DNA from: G963666895 sp963666895
GTDB lineage: Bacteria; Desulfobacterota; Desulfovibrionia; Desulfovibrionales; Desulfovibrionaceae
NCBI GenBank assembly: GCA_963666895.2
Contig: CAXXNS010000015.1
Span: 92,122-156,121, forward strand
Direction of reading: 5' to 3'
DNA length: 64,000 nt
Numbering within the stretch: position 1 is the first letter of the stretch; every line of letters starts with the position of its first letter. Below are positions 7,804 through 16,945 of the stretch, piece by piece. A program made the translations under genes and the position numbers. The notes under the pieces are model-generated. The model was not told where the DNA came from. It saw only the letters and a list, made by a program, of their open reading frames with translations, and searched no databases.

Positions 7804-8431
7804 CTACTTGGCGTCGGCCTTCTTGGGGGCGGCCTTCTTGGGCGCGGCCTTTTTGGGCGCGGCCTTCTTGGCAGCCGCCTTCTTGGGCGCGGCCTTTTTA
7901 TCCGCATCCTTCTTGGGAGCGGCCTTCTTGGCGGCCGCCTTCTTGGGCGCGGCCTTCTTGGGCTTGTCCTCGGACTTGTCGGCGGCCTTGTCGTCGGCCT
8001 TCTCGTCCTTGGCGGCGGCCTTGACGGGGGCCTTCTTGGCCTCCTTCTTGGCTTCCTTCTTGGGAGCGGGCTCCTCGGAAGCGGCCCGGCGGGTCAGCTC
8101 GATGATGACCATGGGGGCGGCGTCGCCGCGGCGGGCCTGGGACAGCTTGACGATGCGGGTGTACCCGCCGCCGCCCTCGGAGTAGCGGGGGCCGATGTCC
8201 TCGAAAAGCTTCTGCACCAGCTGGTGGCTGCCCAGTTCCTTGTAGGCCAGCCGGCGAGCGTGCAGGTCGTTCTTCACGGCCAGGGTCACCAGCTTGTCCA
8301 CCACGCCGCGCAACTCCTTGGCCTTGGCCTCGGTGGTGCGGATCTGCTCGTAAGTCAGGAGCGCCCGGGCCATGTTGCGGAACATGGCGCGACGATGGGA
8401 ACTGCTGCGGTTGAGCTTCCTGCCCGATTTG

Positions 8432-8442
<11 letters not shown>
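7804..8442 (-). CDS. rplQ: 50S ribosomal protein L17 with long Lys/Ala/Pro tail
   Basis: Large-subunit protein near the exit tunnel. Residues 1-115 are the full L17 core (MRHNKSGRKLNRSSSHRRAM to MVIIELTRR), which is where most bacterial L17 proteins end. A tail of about 95 residues follows, built almost only of K, A, P, D and E. It has an acidic middle part (DEKADDKAADKSEDK) and then repeated AAPKK units. The tail resembles histone H1-like or AlgP-type nucleic-acid-binding extensions. The repeats are also visible as tandem DNA repeats at 7810-7960. The start overlaps the rpoA stop by 11 bases. Last gene of the operon. Confidence 0.95.
7810..7965. repeat. Tandem degenerate 15-bp repeats encoding AAPKK units of L17
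   Basis: The units read CTTCTTGGGCGCGGC with small changes, repeated about ten times. Such repeats are prone to length change by slippage, so tail length may vary between strains. Read antisense they give a misleading AFLGA repeat. Confidence 0.8.
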
Positions 8443-9472
<1,030 letters not shown>

Positions 9473-9508
9473 AGACATATCCCTTGAAGCCGTCGGAAGG
9501 CTTCGGGT

Positions 9509-10135
9509 TTACTTCGAGTACAACTCGACGATGAGCTGTTCGTTGACCGGGAACTGGATGTCCTCCCGGGCGGGCATGGCCTTGACCGTACCCTTGAACT
9601 GGTCACCCTGGGGCTCGAGCCACTCGGGGCAGCCGCGGCGGGCGATGACGTCCTGGGCCTCGGCGATGACCGGGATCTTCCGGGACTCCTCGCGAACCTC
9701 GACCACGTCGCCCTCGCGAACCTGGATGGAGGGGATGCTGACGCGGCGGCCGTTGAGGGTGAAGATGCCGTGCCGGACAAGCTGGCGGGCCTGGTCGCGG
9801 GAGTTGGCGAAGCCGAGGCGGTAGATCACGTTGTCCAGGCGACGCTCCAGGAGCACCAGCAGGTTGACGCCGGTGACGCCCTTCTGGGAGTCGGCCTTCA
9901 GGAAATAGCGGTGGAACTGCTTCTCCAGAATGCCGTACATGCGGCGCACCTTCTGCTTCTCGCGAAGCTGAACGGCGTAGTCGGAAACCTTGCGGCGCAT
10001 GCGTCCCGCGCCGCCGGGGGCGTAGGGACGGCGCTCATAGGCGCACTTGTCGGTGAAGCAGCGGTCTCCCTTGAGGAAGAGCTTCTGGCCCTCGCGGCGG
10101 CAAAGCCGGCACTTGGCGTCCTTGTATCTGGCCAC
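9509..10135 (-). CDS. rpsD: 30S ribosomal protein S4 (zinc-binding type)
   Basis: Primary 16S rRNA-binding assembly protein. The 208 residues include an N-terminal zinc motif (C9, C12, C26, C31 in CRLCRREG and CFTDKC), so this is the C+ form. The S4 RNA-binding domain follows at ~95-160 (RRLDNVIYRLGFANSRDQAR). In many bacteria S4 represses the alpha operon by binding its leader; no specific site was identified here. Confidence 0.96.
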   Translation of the reverse strand: MARYKDAKCRLCRREGQKLFLKGDRCFTDKCAYERRPYAPGGAGRMRRKVSDYAVQLREKQKVRRMYGILEKQFHRYFLKADSQKGVTGVNLLVLLERRLDNVIYRLGFANSRDQARQLVRHGIFTLNGRRVSIPSIQVREGDVVEVREESRKIPVIAEAQDVIARRGCPEWLEPQGDQFKGTVKAMPAREDIQFPVNEQLIVELYSK

Positions 10136-10146
10136 TGGTAGTCCTC

Positions 10147-10533
10147 CTAGACCCGGCGCCGTTTGGGCGGACGGCAGCCGTTGTGCGGGATGGGCGTGAT
10201 GTCGCGAATGAAATTGACTTTGAATCCGGCGGCGGAGATGGCGCGCATGGCCGCCTCACGCCCGGATCCCGGACCGCGGACGTAGATACCCACGGAGCGC
10301 ATGCCGTTGTCGCGGGCCGTCTTGGCCGCGTTTTCCGCGGCCAACTGGGCCGCGAACGGCGTGGACTTGCGGGATCCCTTGAACATGCTCCCGGCGCTGG
10401 CCCAACTGACCACATTGCCCTTCTGATCGGTGAAGGTGATGATGGTGTTGTTGAACGTGGCCTTGATGTGGGCATGCCCCACCGGGATGTTCTTCTTCTC
10501 TTTTTTCTTGCCGGAACGCTTGGGTTTGGCCAT
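10147..10533 (-). CDS. rpsK: 30S ribosomal protein S11
   Basis: Platform protein contacting the mRNA exit region. It has 128 residues with the family signature around TRDNGMRSVGIYVRGPGSGR and the usual C-terminal PHNGCRPPKRRRV. The short basic N-terminus (AKPKRSGKKKEKK) is normal. It lies 12 bases upstream of rpsD on the same transcript. Confidence 0.96.
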   Translation of the reverse strand: MAKPKRSGKKKEKKNIPVGHAHIKATFNNTIITFTDQKGNVVSWASAGSMFKGSRKSTPFAAQLAAENAAKTARDNGMRSVGIYVRGPGSGREAAMRAISAAGFKVNFIRDITPIPHNGCRPPKRRRV

Positions 10534-10575
10534 TGAATTCTCCGAAAGATGGAATCGTGTCGGCTGGATCGCCGG

Positions 10576-10947
10576 TTACTTCTTCTTCTTGCCCACCACC
10601 GAACGGCGCGGGCCCTTGCGGGTGCGGGCGTTGGTGTGGGTGCGCTGGCCGTTGACGGGCATGCCCTTTCGGTGGCGCAGGCCGCGGTAGCAGCCGATGT
10701 CCATCAACCGCTTGATGTTGGAAGTGATGTCGCGCCTCAGGTCGCCTTCCACCTTGTGATTCTGCTCGATCTCCAGGCGGATGGCGTTGGCCTCTTCGGC
10801 CGTCAGGTCATCGGCGTTTTTCTGCCAGTCCACTCCCGTGGTGCTCAGGATGCCCAGAGCAGTGGTCCGGCCGATGCCGTAGATGTAGGTCAGCGCGATA
10901 TCCACGCGCTTGTTCCTGGGAAGATCAATACCGGCGATGCGTGCCAC
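10576..10947 (-). CDS. rpsM: 30S ribosomal protein S13
   Basis: Head protein that contacts P-site tRNA and forms bridges to L5 and L31. The GTG at 10947 is chosen because AAGGGGGAG precedes it and the protein then begins V(M)ARIAGIDLPRNKRVDIALT, as in homologues. 123 residues, with the helix-two-turns-helix part (YIYGIGRTTALGIL) and basic tail GPRRSVVGKKKK. It follows rpmJ by 11 bases. Confidence 0.95.
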   Translation of the reverse strand: MARIAGIDLPRNKRVDIALTYIYGIGRTTALGILSTTGVDWQKNADDLTAEEANAIRLEIEQNHKVEGDLRRDITSNIKRLMDIGCYRGLRHRKGMPVNGQRTHTNARTRKGPRRSVVGKKKK

Positions 10948-10958
10948 GTCGCTCCCCC

Positions 10959-11072
10959 TTATCCCTGACGCTGCTTGTGCCGCGGGTTCTCGCAGATGAC
11001 CCGGAGCACGCCCTTGCGGCGGATGATTTTGCACTTAGCGCACATTTTGCGAACAGACGGTCTGACTTTCAT
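10959..11072 (-). CDS. rpmJ: 50S ribosomal protein L36
   Basis: A 37-residue zinc-ribbon protein beginning MKVRPSVRKMCAKCKIIRRK. The zinc ligands C11, C14, C27 and H32 are all present, so this is the zinc-binding form. It was found by direct reading because of its small size. It lies between map and rpsM. The usual spc/alpha neighbour infA is absent from this junction. Confidence 0.95.
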   Translation of the reverse strand: MKVRPSVRKMCAKCKIIRRKGVLRVICENPRHKQRQG

Positions 11073-11219
11073 GACCTTCTCCCGTCTTTGGGCTGTTCCT
11101 TCCGGATACAACCCGCTGAAATCAATTTTTATCGTTGTCCATCGCCCAATACGGACGAAAAAAAGCGAATCAGTCTTTTACACCTATTTTCCCCAAACCG
11201 CAAGAAAGAAATCCTCGCC

Positions 11220-11990
11220 TCACTCGGACAGACTCAGGATTTTCGGCCCGTCCGAGGTCACCGCGATGGTGTGCTCGAAATGGGCCGTCAAGCTCCTGTC
11301 CTTGGTGACCGCGGTCCAGCGGTCCTCAAGCACCTCAACGTCCGGCGAGCCCAGCGAAACCATGGGCTCGATGGCCAGGACCATGCCCGCCTTGAGCGGC
11401 ACGCCCGCCAGGCCCCGGGGCACGAAGTTCGGCACCTCGGGCTTCTCGTGCAGGTGGGTGCCGATGCCGTGACCCACGAAGCGGCGGATCACGCCGTACC
11501 CGGCCTGCTCCACGTGCTGCTGCACGGCCAGGGAGATGTCGAACAGATTCCCCCCGACCCGGGCCCGGGCGATGCCCTTCATGAGCGACTCGCGGGTGAC
11601 GTTCATGAGGCGCGTGGTCTCCGGCGGCACCTCGCCCACGGCGAAGGTCCGGGCCGAATCCCCGTAGAACCCCTTGTACACCACGCCGAAGTCGAAGCTG
11701 ACGATGTCGCCCGGCTCCAGGATGCGTTCCTTGGACGGGAACCCGTGCACCACTTCCTCGTTGACCGAGCAGCAGAGCGCGAACGGGAACCCCTGGTAGC
11801 CCTGAAACGCGGGCCGCACGCCGAACTCGGCGCATCGCTTCTGAGCGATTTCTTCAAAGAGCATTGTCGGGACGCCCGGCTCCACGGCCTCGCCCAACTC
11901 GTCGAGAATCTTCGCCACCATGCGATTGGCCTCACGCATGAGGCCGATCTCCTTGGCGTTTTTCAGGAAGATTCCCCGAAACTTCTTCAA
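11220..11990 (-). CDS. map: Methionine aminopeptidase type I
   Basis: Removes the N-terminal methionine from nascent proteins. The 256-residue protein has the pita-bread metalloprotease ligands in FDFGVVYKGFYGDSARTF (two Asp), VGHGIGTHLHEKPEV (His), AIEPMV (Glu) and FEHTIAV (Glu). Its start ATG is next to the secY stop. The 147 bases between map and rpmJ contain no gene; infA and adk, often found here in other bacteria, are absent. Confidence 0.95.
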   Translation of the reverse strand: MKKFRGIFLKNAKEIGLMREANRMVAKILDELGEAVEPGVPTMLFEEIAQKRCAEFGVRPAFQGYQGFPFALCCSVNEEVVHGFPSKERILEPGDIVSFDFGVVYKGFYGDSARTFAVGEVPPETTRLMNVTRESLMKGIARARVGGNLFDISLAVQQHVEQAGYGVIRRFVGHGIGTHLHEKPEVPNFVPRGLAGVPLKAGMVLAIEPMVSLGSPDVEVLEDRWTAVTKDRSLTAHFEHTIAVTSDGPKILSLSE

Positions 11991-11991
11991 T

Positions 11992-13302
11992 CTAACGCCT
12001 TCCTCTGACCTTCCCCGCCTTGCCCATCAGGCCCTCGTATTGCCTGGAGATGAGGTAGGACTCGATCTGTCCCATGAAATCCATGGCCACGCCGACGATG
12101 ATCAACAGCGAGGTGCCGCCGAAGTAGAACGGCACGTTGAACTGGGCGATGAGCAGGTTGGGCAGTACGCAGATGGCCGAAATGTACATGGCGCCCCACA
12201 GGGTGATGCGGGCCAGCACCTTGTCAATGTATTCGCGGGTGCGGGCGCCGGGCCGGATGCCCGGAATGAAGCCGCCCTGCTTCTGGATGTTCTCGGCCAC
12301 GCCCTTGGGGTCGAACACGATGGCCGTGTAGAAGTAGCAGAAGAACACGATGACGGCCACGTACACCAGGTTGTAGAAGATGTTGGTCGGCACCAGGTAG
12401 GTGGACGAGAACTGGTTCAGCCAGTCCACCCCGGAAAACTTGGCGATGGTGGCCGGGAACAGCAGCAGCGAGGAGGCGAAGATGGGCGGGATGACGCCTG
12501 CGGTGTTGATCCGGAGCGGCAGGTGCGTGGTCTGGCCGCCGTACATCTTCCGCCCCATCTGGCGCTTGGCGTAATGGATGGGGATGCGACGCTGGCCGCG
12601 CTCCATGAACACGATGAGGCCCAGCACGGCGATCATGCCCACCACCAGCAGCAGGACCTTCAGCGGCGAGAACACGCCCTCGCTCATGAAGGAGAACAGC
12701 TTGACCGTGGAACCGGGCATGGCGGCCACAATACCGGCGAAGATGATCAGGGAGATGCCGTTGCCGATGCCCTTCTCGGTCATCTGCTCGCCCAGCCACA
12801 TGAGGAACACGGTACCGGCGGTCAGGGTCAGGGAGGTCAGAGCGCAGAACCAGAAGTCGAACTCCACGACCCCCTTGACCACGCCCATCTGGATGAGCCC
12901 GGCCGCGATGGCGAAACCCTGGACCGTGGTGATGAGCACGGTGCCGTAGCGGGTGTACTGGGTGATCTTCTTGCGCCCGGCCTGGCCCTCTTCCTTCTGA
13001 AGCCGCTTGAGCTCGGGGCTGACCACGGTCAGCAGCTGAAGGATGATGGACGCCGAGATGTAGGGCATGATGCCCAGCGCGAACAGGGAGAAGTTCTGGA
13101 GCCCGCCGCCGGAGAACATGTTGAACAGCCCGAGCAGGGTGTCTCCGGCCTGGGAGAACATTTCGCCCAGGGCCTGGCCGTCGATGCCGGGCACGGGCAC
13201 GTGGATGCCCAAGCGATAAACGATGAGAAAAAACGCCGTCCAAAGGAGGCGCTTTTTCAGCTCGGGCAAACGGGCCAGATTTTCGACGCCGGACAGGGCC
13301 AC
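11992..13302 (-). CDS. secY: Preprotein translocase subunit SecY
   Basis: Central channel of the Sec translocon, an inner-membrane protein with ten transmembrane helices. The 436 residues include the signatures GIHVPVPGIDGQALGEMF, ALGIMPYISASIILQLLTVV and FYTAIVFDPKGVAENIQKQG. It is encoded between rplO and map as in the classic spc operon. Its partner SecE is encoded at 36997-37266. Confidence 0.96.
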   Translation of the reverse strand: MALSGVENLARLPELKKRLLWTAFFLIVYRLGIHVPVPGIDGQALGEMFSQAGDTLLGLFNMFSGGGLQNFSLFALGIMPYISASIILQLLTVVSPELKRLQKEEGQAGRKKITQYTRYGTVLITTVQGFAIAAGLIQMGVVKGVVEFDFWFCALTSLTLTAGTVFLMWLGEQMTEKGIGNGISLIIFAGIVAAMPGSTVKLFSFMSEGVFSPLKVLLLVVGMIAVLGLIVFMERGQRRIPIHYAKRQMGRKMYGGQTTHLPLRINTAGVIPPIFASSLLLFPATIAKFSGVDWLNQFSSTYLVPTNIFYNLVYVAVIVFFCYFYTAIVFDPKGVAENIQKQGGFIPGIRPGARTREYIDKVLARITLWGAMYISAICVLPNLLIAQFNVPFYFGGTSLLIIVGVAMDFMGQIESYLISRQYEGLMGKAGKVRGRR

Positions 13303-13305
13303 TTG

Positions 13306-13833
13306 TTACTCCCCGGTTTCCTTATCGGATTTCTTCTCGGATTTCTTGCCGGACTTTTTTTCGGGCTTCGCATCGGCGGACTTGGCCACGGGCTCGATGG
13401 CCTTGGCGGCACCGCCGGCCTTGGCCAGCTTGTCCACGGCCGTGGCGGAGAAGCGGTGCGCCTCCACGGTCACGGCCCGGTCCACCTCGCCCATGCCCAG
13501 AACCTTGACCGGCATGCCGGTCCTGGCCAGGCCCTTGGCGTAGATGTCGGCCAGGGTGATCTCGGACGCGCCCTCGAAAGCCGCCAGCAGGGGGCCGACG
13601 TTGACGGCCGCGTACTCCTCGCGGAACGGATTCTTGAAGCCGCGCTTGGGCAGGCGGCGGGCCAGGGGCATCTGGCCGCCCTCGAAACCGGCCGGGACCG
13701 AAGCGCCGGCGCGGGAGAGCTGACCCTTGTTGCCCTTGCCCGAAGTCTTGCCCCAGCCGGAGCCGGAGCCGCGCCCGAGGCGCTTCCGGGACTTGTATTC
13801 CTCGGGGAAGGGATAGAGTTCGTGCAGGCGCAT
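13306..13833 (-). CDS. rplO: 50S ribosomal protein L15 with Lys-rich C-terminal extension
   Basis: Late-assembly large-subunit protein. Residues 1-145 form the L15 core (MRLHELYPFPEEYKSRKRLG, then GRGSGSGWGKTSGKGNKGQ). About 30 further residues follow, rich in lysine and serine and ending KKSGKKSEKKSDKETGE. The usual family length is ~145, so this is a lineage extension. The ATG shares one base with the rpmD stop (TAATG), which implies coupled translation. Confidence 0.94.
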   Translation of the reverse strand: MRLHELYPFPEEYKSRKRLGRGSGSGWGKTSGKGNKGQLSRAGASVPAGFEGGQMPLARRLPKRGFKNPFREEYAAVNVGPLLAAFEGASEITLADIYAKGLARTGMPVKVLGMGEVDRAVTVEAHRFSATAVDKLAKAGGAAKAIEPVAKSADAKPEKKSGKKSEKKSDKETGE

Positions 13834-14009
13834 TAGGACGTAACCTCCACCATATGCTTGACGCGCTCGATCATGCCCTCCAGGGAGGGAGTCTTCGTGA
13901 ACGTCTTTTCCTGACGGATTTTCTTCAGGCCCAGGGCCTCCAGCGTGGCGCGCTGCTTGGGCGTGCCGTTGTGCCGGCTGCGGACGAGCTTGACGGTGAT
14001 CTCGGACAT
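13833..14009 (-). CDS. rpmD: 50S ribosomal protein L30
   Basis: A 58-residue protein starting MSEITVKLVRSRHNGTPKQR, with the conserved LGLKKIRQEKTF strand-turn. It was read directly between rpsE and rplO. The stop codon overlaps the L15 start by one base. Confidence 0.95.
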   Translation of the reverse strand: MSEITVKLVRSRHNGTPKQRATLEALGLKKIRQEKTFTKTPSLEGMIERVKHMVEVTS

Positions 14010-14029
14010 GACTTGTATTCCTTGTACTC

Positions 14030-14524
14030 TTACTTGCGCGGGGTATCCACGGCCTTACCGCGCAGCTTGGAAACATCCTCGGCGCTACGCAGGGAGGCCA
14101 GGCCGGTCATGGTGGCCCGAAGCACGTTGTGCGGGTTGTTGGTGCCGATGGCCTTGGTCAGGATGTCATGCACCCCGACGGCCTCCATGACCGCGCGCAC
14201 CGGGCCGCCGGCGATGATGCCGGTGCCTCGGCTGGCCGGTTTGAGCACCACGCGGCCGGCGCCGTAGCGGCCCAGGATCTCGTAAGGCAGGGTGCCGTCC
14301 AGCACCGGAACCTCGATCATGTCCTTCTTGGCCCGCTCACTGGCCTTGCGAATGGCCTCGGGGACCTCGTTGGCCTTACCCAGGCCGTATCCCACCTTGC
14401 CCTGGCCGTCGCCGACGACCACCAGGCAGGAAAACGAAAACCTGCGACCGCCCTTGACCACTTTGGCCACGCGGTTGAGGTAGACGATCTTTTCGATGAG
14501 ACCGGAATCGTTCTGATCCATCAC
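14030..14524 (-). CDS. rpsE: 30S ribosomal protein S5
   Basis: Decoding-fidelity protein at the mRNA entrance. 164 residues with the double-stranded RNA-binding N-terminal part (GLIEKIVYLNRVAKVVKGGR) and the glycine-rich loop VGDGQGKVGYGLGKANEVPE. The spectinomycin-related loop looks wild type. It lies 20 bases upstream of rpmD. Confidence 0.96.
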   Translation of the reverse strand: MMDQNDSGLIEKIVYLNRVAKVVKGGRRFSFSCLVVVGDGQGKVGYGLGKANEVPEAIRKASERAKKDMIEVPVLDGTLPYEILGRYGAGRVVLKPASRGTGIIAGGPVRAVMEAVGVHDILTKAIGTNNPHNVLRATMTGLASLRSAEDVSKLRGKAVDTPRK

Positions 14525-14551
14525 TGTGACTATCCTCTCTTCGCCCGGGGG

Positions 14552-14905
14552 CTAGAACTTCAGGCCGCCCTCGCGGGCGCCGTCGGCCAGGGCCTTGACA
14601 CGGCCGTGGTAGATGTAACCGTTACGGTCGAACACGACCTCCACGATGTCCCTCTCCTTGGCCTTGGCCGCGATATCCTGGCCCACCTTGGTGGCGGCTT
14701 CCTTGTCCACGCCCATCTTGCCGGCCTTGGCCAGGACCTGCGTGGAGGAACTGACCAGGGTCACGCCGGAGGCGTCGTCCACCAACTGGGCATACAGATG
14801 CCGGTTGGAGCGGAACACCACCAGACGGGGGCGCTGGGACGTGCCGGAAATCTTCTTCCTGATGCGCACCTTGCGTTTCTGGCGCGCGGCATTCTTGTTG
14901 AACAT
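14552..14905 (-). CDS. rplR: 50S ribosomal protein L18
   Basis: 5S rRNA-binding protein. 117 residues ending VKALADGAREGGLKF, with RLVVFRSNRHLYAQLVDD in the RNA-binding domain. It lies between rpsE and rplF in the spc operon. Confidence 0.96.
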   Translation of the reverse strand: MFNKNAARQKRKVRIRKKISGTSQRPRLVVFRSNRHLYAQLVDDASGVTLVSSSTQVLAKAGKMGVDKEAATKVGQDIAAKAKERDIVEVVFDRNGYIYHGRVKALADGAREGGLKF

Positions 14906-14917
14906 TGCTTTGGCTCC

Positions 14918-15454
14918 CTACTTGGCGCCGGACTTGCCGGCCTTACGCCGGATCTGCTCGTCCAGGTACTTGATGCCCTTGCCCTTGTACGGCTCGGGCG
15001 GACGGACGCGGCGAATCTGGGCCGCCACCTCGCCCACGAGCTGCTTGTCGATGCCGGAGACGAAGAGCTTGCTGCCCTCGGCCCGGGCCTCGATGCCCTT
15101 GGGCAGGGGGTACTCCACAGGGTGGGAATAGCCCACCGTGAGCACGACCTTGTCGCCCTGCACGGCCACTTTGTATCCGACGCCGATGATCTCAAGGCCC
15201 TTCTCAAAGCCCTTGCTCACGCCCTGCACGCAATTGTCGAGCAGGGTACGGCGAAGGCCGTGCTGGGCGCGGGCCCGGCGGGTCTCGTCGGCGCGGGTGA
15301 TTTCCACCTTGCCGTCGGCCACCTCGTACTTGATCGAGGGGTCCACCGGCGTGGTCAGGACGCCCTTGGGGCCCTTGACCTGAATTTCTTCCTTGCCCAC
15401 GGTGACCTCGACCCCGCCGGGGATGGTCACGGGCAATTTTCCTATTCTGGACAT
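14918..15454 (-). CDS. rplF: 50S ribosomal protein L6
   Basis: Large-subunit protein near the factor-binding site, made of two similar domains. The ATG at 15454 gives MSRIGKLPVTIPGGVEVTVG, the normal family start, with GAGG 11 bases upstream; an ATG 30 bases further up overlaps rpsH and is unlikely. 178 residues, including the C-terminal signature RRVRPPEPYKGKGIKYLDE. Confidence 0.95.
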   Translation of the reverse strand: MSRIGKLPVTIPGGVEVTVGKEEIQVKGPKGVLTTPVDPSIKYEVADGKVEITRADETRRARAQHGLRRTLLDNCVQGVSKGFEKGLEIIGVGYKVAVQGDKVVLTVGYSHPVEYPLPKGIEARAEGSKLFVSGIDKQLVGEVAAQIRRVRPPEPYKGKGIKYLDEQIRRKAGKSGAK

Positions 15455-15468
15455 TGTTCTCGTCCTCG

Positions 15469-15852
15469 CTACCAGATCTCGCACAAAAGTTCGCCGCCCA
15501 CATGGTCGGCGCGGGCCCGATCACCGTCCATCACTCCGCGGGAGGTGGACAGGATGCAGATGCCGAGTCCGTTCTGGACCCGGGGGATGTCGTGGACCGA
15601 AACGTACACGCGCCGGCCGGGCTTGCTGACCTTCTTGAGACCGGAGATCAGCGGCTTGCCGCCGTCGTACTTGAGCGTGATGTCGATGGCCTCGCCCTCG
15701 ACGGCGAAGTCCATGATATAGCCCTCATCCTTCAGGATGGCGGCGATGGCCTGCTTCATCTTGGAAGCGGGCACGCTCACGGTCTTGTGGAAGGCCCCGT
15801 GGGCGTTCCGAATCCGGGCGAGCATATCGGCAATGGGATCAACGACTGCCAT
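15469..15852 (-). CDS. rpsH: 30S ribosomal protein S8
   Basis: Central-domain 16S rRNA-binding protein and, in enteric bacteria, repressor of the spc operon. 127 residues from MAVVDPIADMLARIRNAHGA to the C-terminal signature ILSTSRGVMDGDRARADHVG. Confidence 0.96.
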   Translation of the reverse strand: MAVVDPIADMLARIRNAHGAFHKTVSVPASKMKQAIAAILKDEGYIMDFAVEGEAIDITLKYDGGKPLISGLKKVSKPGRRVYVSVHDIPRVQNGLGICILSTSRGVMDGDRARADHVGGELLCEIW

Positions 15853-15873
15853 TGTTCTTCACTCCTGGGGCGG

Positions 15874-16059
15874 CTACCAGCTTGCCTTGCGTACGCCGGG
15901 GAGTTCCCCGTGCAGGGCCTTGTTCCTGAAACAAATGCGACAAATGCCGTACCGACGGAGGAACGCCCGGGAGCGTCCGCAGATGGGGCACCGGTTGTAC
16001 TCGCGCACCTTGAACTTGTTCTTGCGTTGGGCCTTGACCCGTAGCGCTGTCCTGGCCAA
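15874..16059 (-). CDS. rpsN: 30S ribosomal protein S14 type Z
   Basis: 61-residue zinc-binding S14. The ligands C24, C27, C40 and C43 lie in NRCPICGRSRAFLRRYGICR and its continuation CRICFRN. This is the short C+ form rather than the ~100-residue zinc-free form. It sits between rplE and rpsH. Confidence 0.96.
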   Translation of the reverse strand: MARTALRVKAQRKNKFKVREYNRCPICGRSRAFLRRYGICRICFRNKALHGELPGVRKASW

Positions 16060-16070
16060 AACGGCTCTCC

Positions 16071-16610
16071 TTACTTTTTGAAGGGCATTCCCAGCAGCTC
16101 AAGGAGCAGCTTGCCCTCTTTGTCGGTGTTGGCGCTGGTGGTCACCGTGACGTTCATACCCTTGACCAACTCCACCTTGTCCATGTTGATCTCGGGGAAG
16201 ATGGTGTGGTCCTTGATGCCCATGGTGAAGTTGCCGCGGCCGTCAAAGCCCCGGTCCGGGACGCCCCGGAAGTCACGCACCCTGGGCAGGGCGAAATTGA
16301 TGAGCTTGTCCACGAAGTCCCACATGAATTCGCGACGCAGCGTGACCCGGCAGCCCACCGGCATGCCCTCGCGCACCTTGAAGGCGGCGATGGACTTCTT
16401 GGCGCGGGTGACGACCGCCCGCTGCCCGGCGATGAGGGTCAGTTCCTCCACCGCGTCCTCGATGAGCTTGTTGTTGGCGCTGCCCTCGCCCAGCCCGATA
16501 TTCAGGCTGACCATCTTGAGCCGGGGAAGCTCCATGGAGCTCTTGTACCCGAACTCCTTCTGCAAGGCCGGGGCGACCTTTTCCTTATATACCTGTTCCA
16601 AACGAGTCAT
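16071..16610 (-). CDS. rplE: 50S ribosomal protein L5
   Basis: 5S rRNA-binding protein of the central protuberance. 179 residues beginning MTRLEQVYKEKVAPALQKEF, with the family signature LPRLKMVSLNIGLGEGSANN and the P-site loop around FRGVPDRGFDGRGN. Confidence 0.96.
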   Translation of the reverse strand: MTRLEQVYKEKVAPALQKEFGYKSSMELPRLKMVSLNIGLGEGSANNKLIEDAVEELTLIAGQRAVVTRAKKSIAAFKVREGMPVGCRVTLRREFMWDFVDKLINFALPRVRDFRGVPDRGFDGRGNFTMGIKDHTIFPEINMDKVELVKGMNVTVTTSANTDKEGKLLLELLGMPFKK

Positions 16611-16620
16611 GACAGGACCT

Positions 16621-16935
16621 CTAATCGAACTGTTCGTTGCACTTCTTGCAGTAGCGGACCTTCTTGCCGTCCTTGGTCCGCTTGTAGCCCACCCGGGTGG
16701 GGGTGGCGCAAGAATCGCAGACCGCGGCCACGTTGGACACGTGGATGGGCATCTCCTTCTCGACGATGCCGCCGGACTGGCCCGCGTAGGGATTGGCCTT
16801 GGTGTGGCGCTTGACCTTGTTGACGTTCTCGACCAGCACCTGGTCGTGCTTGGTCAGCACCTTCATGACCTTGCCGATCTTGCCCTTGTCCTTGCCGGCC
16901 GTGACCATGACCTTGTCGTCTTTATGGATGCGCAT
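16621..16935 (-). CDS. rplX: 50S ribosomal protein L24
   Basis: Assembly initiator near the exit tunnel. 104 residues with the KOW motif at the N-terminus (HKDDKVMVTAGKDKGKIGKV). A C-terminal four-cysteine ribbon (CDSC and CKKC) probably binds zinc, a feature of only some L24 proteins. Confidence 0.96.
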   Translation of the reverse strand: MRIHKDDKVMVTAGKDKGKIGKVMKVLTKHDQVLVENVNKVKRHTKANPYAGQSGGIVEKEMPIHVSNVAAVCDSCATPTRVGYKRTKDGKKVRYCKKCNEQFD

Positions 16936-16945
16936 GGCGATACCT

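Noticed and set aside
7810..8185. AFLGA-repeat protein on the plus strand
   Set aside because: Antisense of the L17 AAPKK repeats, reached only through the mqnA frameshift.
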